From Himantopus leucocephalus (taxonomy: Eukaryota > Chordata > Aves > Charadriiformes > Recurvirostridae): DNA of 64,000 nucleotides. Positions 23,763 to 34,425 of this stretch are shown piece after piece. A program made the position numbers and the translations under genes. The stretch is from positions 2,245,766 to 2,309,765 of the forward strand of contig RSEF01000019.1 in assembly GCA_003993805.1 (NCBI GenBank), given 5' to 3'. Numbering within the stretch: position 1 is the stretch's first letter; the number at the start of each line of letters is the position of its first letter. Under the pieces are notes generated by a model. That model had not been told where the DNA came from and did no database searches. It worked only from the letters and a program-made list of their open reading frames with translations.

Positions 23763-24061
23763 CTGGAGAGAGAGTTTTTACAAGGGCATGTAGTGATAGG
23801 ACGAGGGGGAATGGCTTCAAACTGGAAGAGGGGAGGTTTAGATTGGATATCAGGAAGAAATTTTTCCCTGTGAGGGTGGTGAGCCCCTGGCGCAGGTTGC
23901 CCCGAGAAGCTGTGGCTGCCCCATCCCTGGAGGTGTTCAAGGCCAGGTTGGACGGGGCTTGGAGCAACCTGGGCTGGTGGGAGGTGTCCCTGCCCAGGGC
24001 AGGGGGCTGGGACTAGGTGATCTTTAAGGTCCCTTCCAACACAAACCATTCTATGATTCTT
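23763..24061 (+). mobile_element. CR1 LINE, 3' end (5'-truncated, young subfamily)
   Basis: The copy starts near TGGAGAGAGAGTTTTTAC, runs through GGCATGTAGTGATAGGACG, the CR1 body and GGTGATCTTTAAGGTCCC, and ends with the tail AACCATTCTATGATTCT. It is about 300 bp in plus orientation and lacks the coding region. A 132-base core is identical to the copy at 5813-5944. The 220-codon minus-strand frame over 23531-24193 and the 118-codon frame at 23611-23967 mostly read the antisense of this element and are not genes. Confidence 0.96.
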
Positions 24062-25220
24062 TTCTGCAAGGAGCAAATTCCCCATCTCCCAACATTGTGG
24101 GGAACACACCCAAATCTTCCTCTGTTTTTGTCGTGGAAGCGAGCAAGCAGGGCACGGCTTGGGACTCGGCTGGCAGCCAGTGGGCAGTCGCATCAGTGGA
24201 GAACTCCTGCTGTGACAGTGGAGTCTCTCGCACTGATGGTCACCCTTCCCGCGGGGCCCTGGCAGCCCTCCTGCTTACCCCAATTGATGGAGAAAACAGA
24301 ATTATTTGGTACCTCGTCTGTTGAGACTCGCATCCGCACAGCAGTCTTCAGGAGGGTGATTGGGTCTGCTGCTGCCAAGAGCCATCATGCTGCATGACAG
24401 GACTGCTCCAAAGCTGTCATTTTTCTTTCCTTCAATGGTTGCCATCAAATCAGGGCAATTGCAATGAACGTCCTGGCACGAGCATCGAGTTGGGGGTTCT
24501 GCGATGAAAGTTTTAGTTGTTATTAACAGCCAGCGCTATGAAGAATCACAAAATAGATTGTTAGAGAAGAACTGCTGTGTTATACAAAAAGAGATAGGCT
24601 CGAGGCTTACTCTTCAAGCCAGGTGACTTCATGGATGTTGGCCATAAAGTGCAGCAAAGGAGCGTCCCCTGCTCCTTGTACGCAGACCTGTGGAGCTGCT
24701 GCTTCCCCACCCAGTGGGACTCTGCTTTCCAAAGGAAACGGGGCTTGTGAGCCTGACCCTTCCATCTAGCCCTCGTTCACTGCCTCTTCCCCCCACTGCT
24801 TTCAGCCAGATGGCTAATCTCACCCAAATTTGGCAGAGGTAGGGGTTAAATATGAATCTCGTGCAGGGTTTGTGGGAATCAGGGTAACGGTGAGACCCCC
24901 ATATTTCTGCCTCACAGAGGGAAAGCGTCACCGGGAGTGACCCGGAGGGGTTCCCGCTGCGTCGGGGGCCAGGAATGCACAGGCACAGCCCACCCCCATG
25001 GGGGGCTGGCACCTCCCAGAGGCCCGCGGGGACATTCTGCCAGGCGGTGAGCGGGGTGTTCACGGGCACCGGGGGAGCTTCAGGCTTTGCAAGGAGGGAA
25101 AGGGCCTCCCAGGCACAGGGGCAATTGCAGTGTGGGGTGGGGAGAGGGCAGGGGACGCACATCCCCTGCTCATGTAACAACTTGCTATTTTAACATGACG
25201 AAGCAGCTAAAACTGGTGAG
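24062..25220. other. Unassigned DNA, no gene recognised
   Basis: Moderately GC-rich, especially 24890-25160, with some CpG. The 183-codon minus frame at 24629-25180 opposes plus frames and matches nothing I know. The GC content is not high enough to call a CpG island with confidence. Confidence 0.5.
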
Positions 25221-25425
25221 TGCTAGTCCTGCTCCCCCCGAAACGCCACCAGCAACCCCGCCACCCTGCTCCCGGCGCGGGAGGGGACCACTGCCTGTGT
25301 CCCCAGACGCTTCTCAAGATAANATGCTAGTCCTGCTCCCCCTGAAACGCCACCAGCAACCCCGCCACCCTGCTCCCGGCGCGGGGTGGACCACTGCCTG
25401 TGTCCCCACATGCTTCTCAAGATAA
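25221..25425 (+). repeat. About 100-bp direct duplication separated by a single N
   Basis: Copy 1 is 25221-25322, copy 2 is 25325-25425, and an N lies at 25323 at the join. Both begin TGCTAGTCCTGCTCCCCC and end CTTCTCAAGATAA. They differ by a few substitutions and one small indel in a GC-rich run. As at 15.6 kb, this is best explained by unmerged overlapping contig ends or haplotypes. Confidence 0.9.
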
Positions 25426-26293
25426 GCAGAATCCATAGCTCAAGTTAAGCTAAAAGCTGTCTCTTTTCCTTCCTCTTCTTTCTTCAGCTGCACCCATTGT
25501 AAACGGAGCACAGCTGTGGCTCTGGCCCTCAGACTGTAAAGGAGCTATAGCAAAGTGTTTAATGTATTCTTAGCTTTTAAAATACTATTCATCAGCTGCA
25601 ATCAAAGAAGAGAGCCAGCATCATGTTGCCAGCCAAATTAATCACAGCTCCCCCGATCCCCCCTCCACACACAGTCACGTTGTGTGCATCAGTGGTGGTC
25701 TCGAGACCACAGTTTAGCAGACACTGGAAAAGGCCAAGGTGGTAAATGTAAATCCTGGCTGCTCTTAATCATGTTCGTAATGACCATGTCATCAATCATA
25801 GGCCTTCTCAAGCGCTCAGCAACCACAGCCCAAGGGTATATTTTTCAAAGAATTCAATTCAGTGAGGTCTCTCAAAAGCTGGGTCACCATTATTCCCACT
25901 CACACGGGAGGAGGGTTTCTTCTGACTGTCTGGCACTGACGGTGCACATAAGCTCAGCATCTCCCTCAAAAGTCTGACTGCAATGAGTAGAGTCAATAAA
26001 ATTTATGCAACTCAAAATTTCACTGACCTTTAGAAGAAAACAAGCTAAGGAAAAACAAAACACGTCAATAGAACAGATTGGGAAAAACACAGCATTTCTG
26101 TCTTTTCCCTGCTCTGTGTTTTTCACTGGGGACATGGTCAAAACACTTCAAAAATTCAGGCTTTCAAACTTCCTAAAACTGTTGGAACATTGAGAACTAA
26201 TGAGAATTTTAGTGGTTACAGATTTCTCCTACAGATCTCCAAAGGACTTGAGACCTTCTGGCTATAGACACATAACGTGGAGATCCTCGTGTG
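25426..26293. other. Unassigned DNA, no gene recognised
   Basis: AT-rich sequence with frames of at most 97 codons. Nothing recognised. Confidence 0.6.
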
Positions 26294-26390
26294 AAACAAG
26301 CCACACGCAAGTGGTAAACATCCCGAATTCCCAGAAACAGCGCAAAACAAGCCACACGCAAGTCACCAAACCCGATTATCTCCCACCCGA
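26294..26390 (+). repeat. Two-copy tandem repeat with 51-bp period
   Basis: The 19-mer AAACAAGCCACACGCAAGT occurs at 26294-26312 and again, perfectly, at 26345-26363. Weaker similarity continues after each copy (CATCCCGAATTCCCA against CCCGATTATCTCCCA), so it is a decayed duplication of a roughly 51-bp unit. The period is a multiple of three, but the frame it lies in (26200-26460) has no other coding signs. Confidence 0.8.
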
Positions 26391-29300
26391 GTGGCAATGG
26401 GTTGGGCACAGCGCTTACATCCTGCCCCATCGCAAAGCCGATCCTGAAGCCCATCCATGAAAATACTGAGCCATTCGGTGCTCCTTCTCGATGCCGGTTG
26501 TGCAGCGCTATAACAATGATTACATTTCACACCCCAGACAGAGCCGAATCAGACCTGTTTGATGCCACTGGAGGAGCTGATGGAAGCTTTAACACTTTGA
26601 GGAGAGTTCAAGACGATTTTACGGAAGCGCGCCTTGGGGAAATTGAAATGTCAAGCATAATTTGGCACTTGAAACATGAAGGAGAGAAACTTTTCGTTTG
26701 TTTTCATCTGCATCTTCCCCTCCTCTGAACTGTACATGCTCCATTTCCCGCTCTTCCCTAAGCTTTCATTAGACAATGCTGAGATCTGCTGGATTTGAGG
26801 AATCTCCAAGGATAAACAAGTATCTGGCATTAACCTGCTCTGTAAAAGTCGATTTGACATGTCTCACTATTCTTCCATTCTTGTTAGGGAAACTAGTCCA
26901 AAACAAGCTTTTCCCCTGTTATATCTTTTCCCATCAATTCACTTGATCTTTCATGTAAGACTAGAGGATTACTGCTCGCTCGTCCAATTCTTAATAGATA
27001 CGGGTTCACTTGAAAAACAAAACAACAGACTTTTGCTCTAGGTTTCAGCCTCAGACCTGCCCTCTGGGGTTGGGGACACTCAATCCGGCAGTAGCGCTCC
27101 TTCACCTGGGTCTTAGCAGGCAAGCGCGGGGCAGTCGGAAAGACTGGGGAACGGGTGAGTTTGTTCTCTCCCTAAAATAGAAGCGCTCTCATAGCTGTCA
27201 ACATGAAAAGTAACAACGGGAGTTGGCAAACAGACCTCTGCTAGGTGCAGCTCCTGGGAACGCTGATAATGCGTTCTTGGGAGATAAATTTTTAATTCTC
27301 CCCATCATCTGAGTAATTTCTGGTGAGACAGAGCGCAGAGCCCCACGATACACTGAATTGTTCCCACCAGGATTGTCCATGAGGCAGTGCCTGCATGATG
27401 TACAGGGAATTTCTTGTGGCAACTTCACAGTTTTGACTGAAGTTAATTTTTAGAGGCAAGTCAAAAGAGTTTTTAATAAGAGAGAAACATGTTAAATTCT
27501 GATATTCTGATATCCTTAAAAATATTTTCATTGGATAGCCATTACAAAATATAACTTAGAATAGGAAACACAGAGTCACACCGCTATGAAACATTTAAAC
27601 TTTGTTAAGAAAAGGGTTTCAATTCACTTGAAACAGGGTTTTAGTTTAGAGGACTATAATTTTTCAGGAAATTTTGGTTCAAACATTCAAATTTTTTGGC
27701 ATGAGGGAAAACCAGACTTTTCAGAATTCCCTACAACGTAAAAAATCCATTTACAGCAAACCTTGGAACGAACCTTAAGTGACCAATGCTATTTCCGTCT
27801 TTGACAAGGAGTTGCAAAGTACGGCACATTTAGTGTGAAAACCTGGCTGAGTTTTACCTGAAAACAGAGGCAGTAAAATCAGCAACATTTCCTTTTAGCT
27901 CAACAGGACAATTTTAGGAAGTGGCACTTATAAGCCCCACCTTGAAAAGCCCCTTCGGCAGCACCTGAGTGGCTCTTCTCATCTGGGGGTACTTGCTCCA
28001 TCAAGTGACCGGTGGGTTTGTGTGGCTCCAGCTGCAGGAGTGAATTATTTCAGGGCTACGCTGCGTCGCTGGATGCAGAGGTTTTACACTGATGACTAAT
28101 TTATGTCAGTGAAAGTGGATTGGATTTGAAACAAACCCCATTGATTTTACATCACGGCTTCACAGTAGCCCTGCCACCAGAATTAATGCACGGCAAATGA
28201 AACCGTGGCTCCTTGGTCCTCTCTTGGCAGGGGAACGAGGCAGAGCCGTCGCTCCCTGTACTCTGGGGCTCTCCTTCATCCCTGCTGGCAGCTGCCAGAG
28301 GAATCACAGTTTAAGGGTGGTGCACACCAGGCTGAAACCCCAAAACTGGGCTTCATACATCATCCTGCTGCAACCCACTTGGGCAGCAGCTCAGAGAAGC
28401 ACCGAGCATTTGCCTAAGTCCTATCGAAACCAAAGTTTCGGGGTGTTGCGGGAAATTAGCAGCATGCAAGACCAGCAGCAATGACTTAGCATGGACCCCT
28501 GCATGTATGAGAAACGCCCGTGAGAACCCACCTGCGGGACAGAGATCAGTGGAAGGATGTGAGGTCCCTGCACTGCCTCACCCGACAGCCGCCACCACGC
28601 TGCCGTGGCTTCCTGCGAGCTGGGGAAAAAGCATTTCTCTCCGTGAGGCAGCAGGTTGTTTTACACACGTTAAAAAAAGAGTCTTCTGGGTATCATTGGC
28701 AGGAACGGCCCTGGATGCAGTACTTCATGGCTGTCTCGTGAAAGGGAAAAAATATAACCCACTTCACTGGTTAAGGAGTGTATTCCTCCTTGTAGGTGGA
28801 TAAGATATCTCCCAAGTGAATGACTCTAGTATTTATTATGTCAGATTATACCACTTCAGTTACTGGTTCAGATTATAACAAAACTGGAAAAACAACCACT
28901 TACTAGATATTAATTTTATCTTACAGATTCTATTGTAAATGGGATACAGGCCCCTATGTATATACTACAATCCTTAAAATAGCTCCATCTAAATGCAAAT
29001 GTAGACCTCTGCCTAACACAGAGCTGAAAGCCTTCCCATTAACATGCCAAGAGATAGGGGAATTAATTTAATGCTTAAAAATTTCCAGGGATAAGAGGAA
29101 TTTCTTCTGTTCATATCTAGCATCATTTTCTCTTCATGACCAAAGCACCCATAATATGGTAATCTTTACCTTTTTCAAGCTTACTGAGGGAAAAGGCAGT
29201 ACAATCTCTCTCCAGAAATTACTTTACAGGCAATACTCTACTGGCCCAAGTGCAGGTATGTGTATGCTTCGTCAGGGACGCCAAGGGAAAGACAAAAGAT

Positions 29301-32252
29301 GAAGATGACTACAGTTCAGGAAGGTTGTTGGGATTCAATTACTCGTCCTTGCAAAGTAATCAAAAGCAGAGATAGTGCTTGACAGTGTTCATCTCTCACC
29401 AGCACCTTTCTCTACCTGCTCCTCTAAGCCCATCAAACACAGGGGGCCTCACTCTATCTACCATATGTGCACACAAACACAGGGTGAGACGCCGGTTTCT
29501 CTTTGGAGGACTTTAGCGATCACTCAGTGGCACGTCGAAGGCGGTGGCCTCCGACACAGGCACTATACGTGCCGTATCCGCAGGCACACACGGCCTGGAA
29601 AGCACGACACAGCTCTGCCTCAAAGCCCGCTGTAAGTGCAGAAGTGCAGCCGCTTTAGTGCCACAGGCTCCTGGCGCCCCGCGTGTCCCCACTGCAGTTC
29701 CCAGCCTGAGGGTATGGCAGGACGGAGGGGAAGGACGCTGGTCTGGCTGTTCTCTGAAACCGAAGTGTGCCATGGGGAAGTATTCTCTGCAAAGGCGTCT
29801 CTGTTTTGATTCCCAGGTGCCAGGCAGGAGCAGGCAGAAAACTGACACGCCGTCAGCTTTGCTGCCTTCTGCTCCACTGCGGGAATTAATTCTCAGAAGG
29901 AGCTATATCCATTTGTATCAAAAAGCACATAGCACACGGCAAATGTATCTCTTTTGTTTCAATAATTATGAAACTTCACTAACTGCTTTTGCTAAACTTG
30001 GTGCTCTTCCACCAAAATATTTGTAATCCAAATTTGCTCTGCAAGAGTATTTTCAGAAAAAAGAAAGCAAGAGTCATGCACTTACTTGCACACGCACCTC
30101 AGTAGGAAGAAGCATCCACCTTAGTACCCACCCCACGAGGGTCTGGAACGGACATCTCGGAAGCCATGAGACTGGAAACTACCACGTCCAGATGGAGAAA
30201 CATCATGATGAAAAGCTAGACAAGTGAAAGAAATATTCAAGCCACTTCCAACAGACCTGTACTCTGAAGTATGTCTCTCTCTCTCAATCAGTTGAGACTC
30301 CAAACATGTTAACGACAACGAGGTTGTGTTGATGTGAGTGATAAATTATTGCCGTACTGACACAGAAGCAGCAGTGAGTTACGCCGCTGCAGGTTTGCTT
30401 TTGGATTTGGCCTCACAAGTCACAGGGTGAACTTACCCCCCCAGCCCCAGCAGGGCACCTGGGACAAGGAACTGAAGCGTTTCTGCTCTCTGAAGTGTGT
30501 TTTATTTACATCGCACAGCACTTCCCATTCATTTCTTGGGGTTCTTATTTTCTGTCAGTGACAACATTTTTGTGCCCGTGCTGAACACGACTGGCTCCTG
30601 AATCGCTCCAAAGGTTACAGCTTTCACAGCTAGGAGCCCTGCAAGGGTGCCAGAGCGAGCTCCTCTTATAAATATGTGCATATATTCAGAGTAATGAAGG
30701 AATTTCTTAAGCTGCTTTCTCTGTGGACCTTGTCCTGCCAGCGCGGAGTATTTGCTGTGCAAGAGCTCCATGGCTGGGTCCCTCGTGATTAATTGTTTGC
30801 AAGATAATGCTCTAAATGGCATAAGAAAAAAAGATAACTTCTCATGGCAAATGGCTGTGCCTCAGTTTAGGGAACTCTACAGCTCCCAGAGTAGAGAGTC
30901 AATGTTGCTGAGCGTGGAGTTTCCTTTGGCAAAGCTAATGGGTCTGGCTTGGCCTTGGATCATCAGCAACATATAATAATGATTTAAAGAGACTTGTGAA
31001 ATTTGGGAAACGAAAGACTCATTGCAGCTGTAAACTGATGAAGAGACCACTATAGCCTGAAAAGATGGTGTAAAACTCTACACATCAGTCACTGCCATAA
31101 AAACATCATTTTCCCCAAACAGCTTTTGTTACTTCATTGAAATACAACACTTTTCAATGTATTCCTGTAATCTATAAAAGCTTTACGAAATATCGACATT
31201 ACTGGCATTACTGATATTCCCATAGTAATTATCTTTCATAATAATTAAATAATATGGCACAAAATCTGGTGAGGTTTGTTCCTGATAACTAACCTTTTAG
31301 ACTTAATTTACTTTCCACTCTTACAGAAAAACACATCTCCTTTTAGAGTCTAAAAATTGCCGTTCTTCAAAATGTTCACTGGACTTACTAACAAGGACGT
31401 CACGTGAAAGCAGGATTCTAGTTTCCCTGGAGTTTTGGTTTTGGAGTTTTTTTCCTTTTAACTATTTATCAAGCTGAAATTACATCAAATTATGAGCTGA
31501 AATGGAAGACTGGTCTCAATTTTATACTCACGGGGGATCTGACTCTCCAAATGGGAAGCTTTGTGGAAATCCGCCCTGACCCCTGCATTACGACCACTTG
31601 CTTTGCATCACACGGGAATCTGGCCTCTCCCCATCCTCCTCAGTTCTGGGCCTCACGGATTCCAGGTTTGGCTCCACTGTAGAGTCAAAAAATATAACAT
31701 AAAGCCTTTCAAACAGTCGTTGCAAAGCACTCCAGCTTTACTAACAAGAACTCTTATTTATACCCAGGATCTAAGCTTGAAGGGATCTTGAAACATCAGA
31801 AGTAGCTGGTGAGAGCTTGAGACATTTTCAATGAGATGTGGGAGATAAAAAGAAGATACAGGAAAACCACAGGATAAAAGCTAAAGGAGAAAAGTAATCC
31901 CAAAATAGCTCTGTTTGGAGTAGTGTTCTGGAAGAGTCATTATACTGTTCAGTATGGCAAAACATCAAAGAGGGAATATTGCAATCAAATTACTCGTGAG
32001 CTGAATTTCTCATCTTCTTCCAGATCATCACAACTTGCTGGTTTTCTTAATGTGGCCCCGTGGTCAAACATGGAAGCGTAGAGCTCAAGAGGAGAGGGCT
32101 TTCTCGTGCACCCAACCTAGGGAACACGGGGACAGAAGCAGAACTGTTAATGATGCAGCTGCCCTTCCCCAGAAATACCGCTATTCCTCTCACACCCACA
32201 TACCGACATCTCCGGTGGCATTTTGAACACTGGTGTTTTCCTCTGCAAGGTG
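26391..32252. other. Long AT-rich stretch, no gene or transposon recognised
   Basis: Nearly 6 kb without a recognisable repeat or exon. The segments 28800-29170 and 30960-31520 are especially AT-rich and ORF-free and could hold conserved non-coding DNA. Frames such as 29544-30026 (plus, 160 codons) and 29513-29848 (minus, 111 codons) are open on both strands in the same GC-richer patch and look like chance. Confidence 0.55.
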
Positions 32253-32366
32253 CTAGTGGGAGGTGTCCCTGCTCATGAAGGGTGTCCCTGCCCAGGGCAG
32301 GGGGGTTGGAACTAGATGATCTTTAAGGTCCCTTCCAACCTAAACCATTCTATGATTCCACGATTC
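32253..32366 (+). mobile_element. CR1 LINE, short 3' end
   Basis: About 110 bp of CR1 tail: CTAGTGGGAGGTGTCCCTGC, then TTGGAACTAGATGATC, TTTAAGGTCCCTTCCAACC and the terminal ACCATTCTATGATTCCACG. The stretch GGTGTCCCTGC appears twice with TCATGAA between, a small internal duplication not seen in the other copies. Confidence 0.92.
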
Positions 32367-34025
32367 CCTCTTCTTCCCATTTGCATACACACATGGGCCC
32401 CAGCCCAGCAGCGAGTCTGGGCAAGAATCTGCCTCCAGTCCCCTCCAAGTCTCACTGGTACCTGCTGGACTGTCAATGGGCCTTTTTTCAGGACCTTTGC
32501 TGGCTCCAGGCCTTGATGAGGAACTGGCCAAACCGTCATAAATAAGATTTTCCTCTATTGCTAAAGATCAGTGGTGTTTTATTTATTTCAAGAAGTTCTA
32601 GTTGTGGCTTTAAGCACGTAATATTACGGGTCAAGCTCAGAAAGCAATTTATAGCCCGGGACGTTTTCAGAAGTGGACTTAAACAGCTTTTGACCAGTGC
32701 AAATCCTGCCTCTTTGCATTCCTGTTTCCTCCTCGTGCCCCACACCGCCTCTCTCTCGCGCATACCCCTGCACTCATAGAGCAAGTCCTTGAGATTAACC
32801 ACAATATGATTACATTTTAATTGAGGCCAGCTTAGTGTGGGGACATCCTTTTAACTCAGGAGGCCTCAATTCCACAGAACCATAATGAACTAATAATGAA
32901 TGTGCTAAAGTCATTAAATCAAAATTCATAAAAGGGTGAATATTGCTTTCTTTTATAATAAAGCAATTAAAATCCCATATACTATAATAGATACTACTAA
33001 GGTGCACTAAGTGTTCTTTAAGGAGGTTAGCGTTTAATGCCACCACACACGAATTTGGGGATCTTTTTCAAAATAGGACTGCTACACTATTAATAGATGA
33101 TCAGAACACTTTTCATGTCTTCTTTGGTTCAGCATTATTGCCTGCTTTAAGAAACACGGGCATGATTTCATTAGTAGGTTTTGTTGAATAGTTATAACAC
33201 ATGATGACTTGCAGCACAAGTAACTAGCAGTGAAGCACGGCACCATTACAGATATGCTACTTTTTGATTTAGGTTCTCTCACTGTTCCTTTCAGCACGAC
33301 ATCCCCTTCCCATCTCTCATGCTCTGTTCCTTGCGGGTTAACAGCCCCAATTTACAGTAGCGGAGAAAGCATGAGATGGGTACGTCTGACTTTGCAAGTC
33401 AGGCCTGGCTAGGGGAGGAGCGCTCCAGAAAGATGCGTATACTGGTTTATGACCACCTGTCTCTTCCTGTGGTCTTTGTTCCAAGGGAAACGCAAGTGAG
33501 AAGCCCTGCGTTGTTTTAAACCCGGACCTCATTGCCATAGGTATTGGAAAGCCAAGGGTTATATGTGGACTCAGAGAAGGAAAACGCCAATTAACAGACA
33601 CATCTTTTGCTGCGTATTAACCATGGTGGTCTGGATGCATCTTTTGGTTCACGCGGTCCCTAACCTGCTGCTCAGGGGGAGCTGACGGTGTGTGCCGAGA
33701 AAGGACAGCTACGCAGAAGCACACAACTGGAAGCAGTGCCCGAGTCCTCACAGCCAGATCCTCACAGCGGTGTACATGAGCCCTAGGTCCCTGTCCCCTT
33801 GGCCCCGCCACAACACTTCCCAGCTCTACTTATTTCTGCTCAGCCCTTTCGAAGTGCCAGCTGCCAAAGACAGACCCTCGGGAGAGTTGGACCTCTTGGT
33901 ACCTGCACACCAGAGATCCCTGCTGCCCACAGCTCATGTTCCCACCTAGAAGAGCCCCTTCCCTGAAGGGCTACAATCCACCTGTGCAACAGCTGAGAAG
34001 AAACAAGAGGCACAAAGCGATTGGG
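32367..34025. other. Unassigned DNA, no gene recognised
   Basis: The section 32790-33060 is AT-rich and ORF-poor; the rest is mixed. The frames (at most 88 codons) are unrecognised. Confidence 0.6.
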
Positions 34026-34425
34026 ATCACAGAATCACAGACTGGTCAGGGTTGGAAGGGACCTCTGGAGATCATCTAGTCCAACCCCCCTGCCAGAGCA
34101 GGGTCACCTACAGCAGTGGCACAGGACGGTGTCCAGGCGGGTTTGGAATGTCTCCAGAGTGGGAGACTCTCCCCCACCTCTCTGGGCAGCCTGTGCCAGC
34201 ACTCTGCCACCCTCACAGCAAAGAAGTCCCTCCTCACGTTTAGATGGAACTTCCTATGTTCCCATTTGTGCCCATTACCTCTTGTCCTGTCACTGGGCAC
34301 CACTGAAAAAGGACTGTCCCCATCCCCCTGGCACCCTCCCTTTAAGGATTTATAAGCGTTGATAAGATCCCCCCTCAGTCTTCTCTCCTCCAGACTAAAA
34401 AGACCCAATTCCCTGGTCTTTTTAG
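34026..34425 (-). mobile_element. CR1 LINE, minus orientation, 3' part
   Basis: The plus strand carries the complement of CR1: ATCACAGAATCACAGACTGG (tail octamers), GTTGGAAGGGACCTCTGGAG, GATCATCTAGTCCAACCCC, then GTTTGGAATGTCTCCAGAG, TTTGTGCCCATTACCTC, CCTGTCACTGGGCACCAC and TTGATAAGATCCCCCCTC. It is about 400 bp, better preserved than the 11.4 kb copy, and a different subfamily from the 5.7/23.8 kb pair, judging by its tail (CACAGAAT octamers). The frames at 34021-34408 on both strands are readings of this element. Confidence 0.95.

Noticed and set aside
23531..24193. 220-codon minus-strand open frame, the longest in the window
   Set aside because: More than a third of it is the antisense of the CR1 copy at 23763-24061; similar frames occur over other CR1 copies.
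24629..25180. 183-codon minus-strand frame in a GC-rich patch
   Set aside because: No family resemblance, plus frames open over the same bases, and it lies next to a duplicated assembly join.
24890..25430. GC-rich patch considered as a CpG-island promoter
   Set aside because: CpG density is moderate, part of the patch is duplicated by the assembly, and no exon or start is visible nearby.
28083..28145. TTTTACACTGATGAC and CCCCATTGATTTTACATC, resembling a palindromic repeat
   Set aside because: The order and spacing do not fit the family and the arms do not pair.
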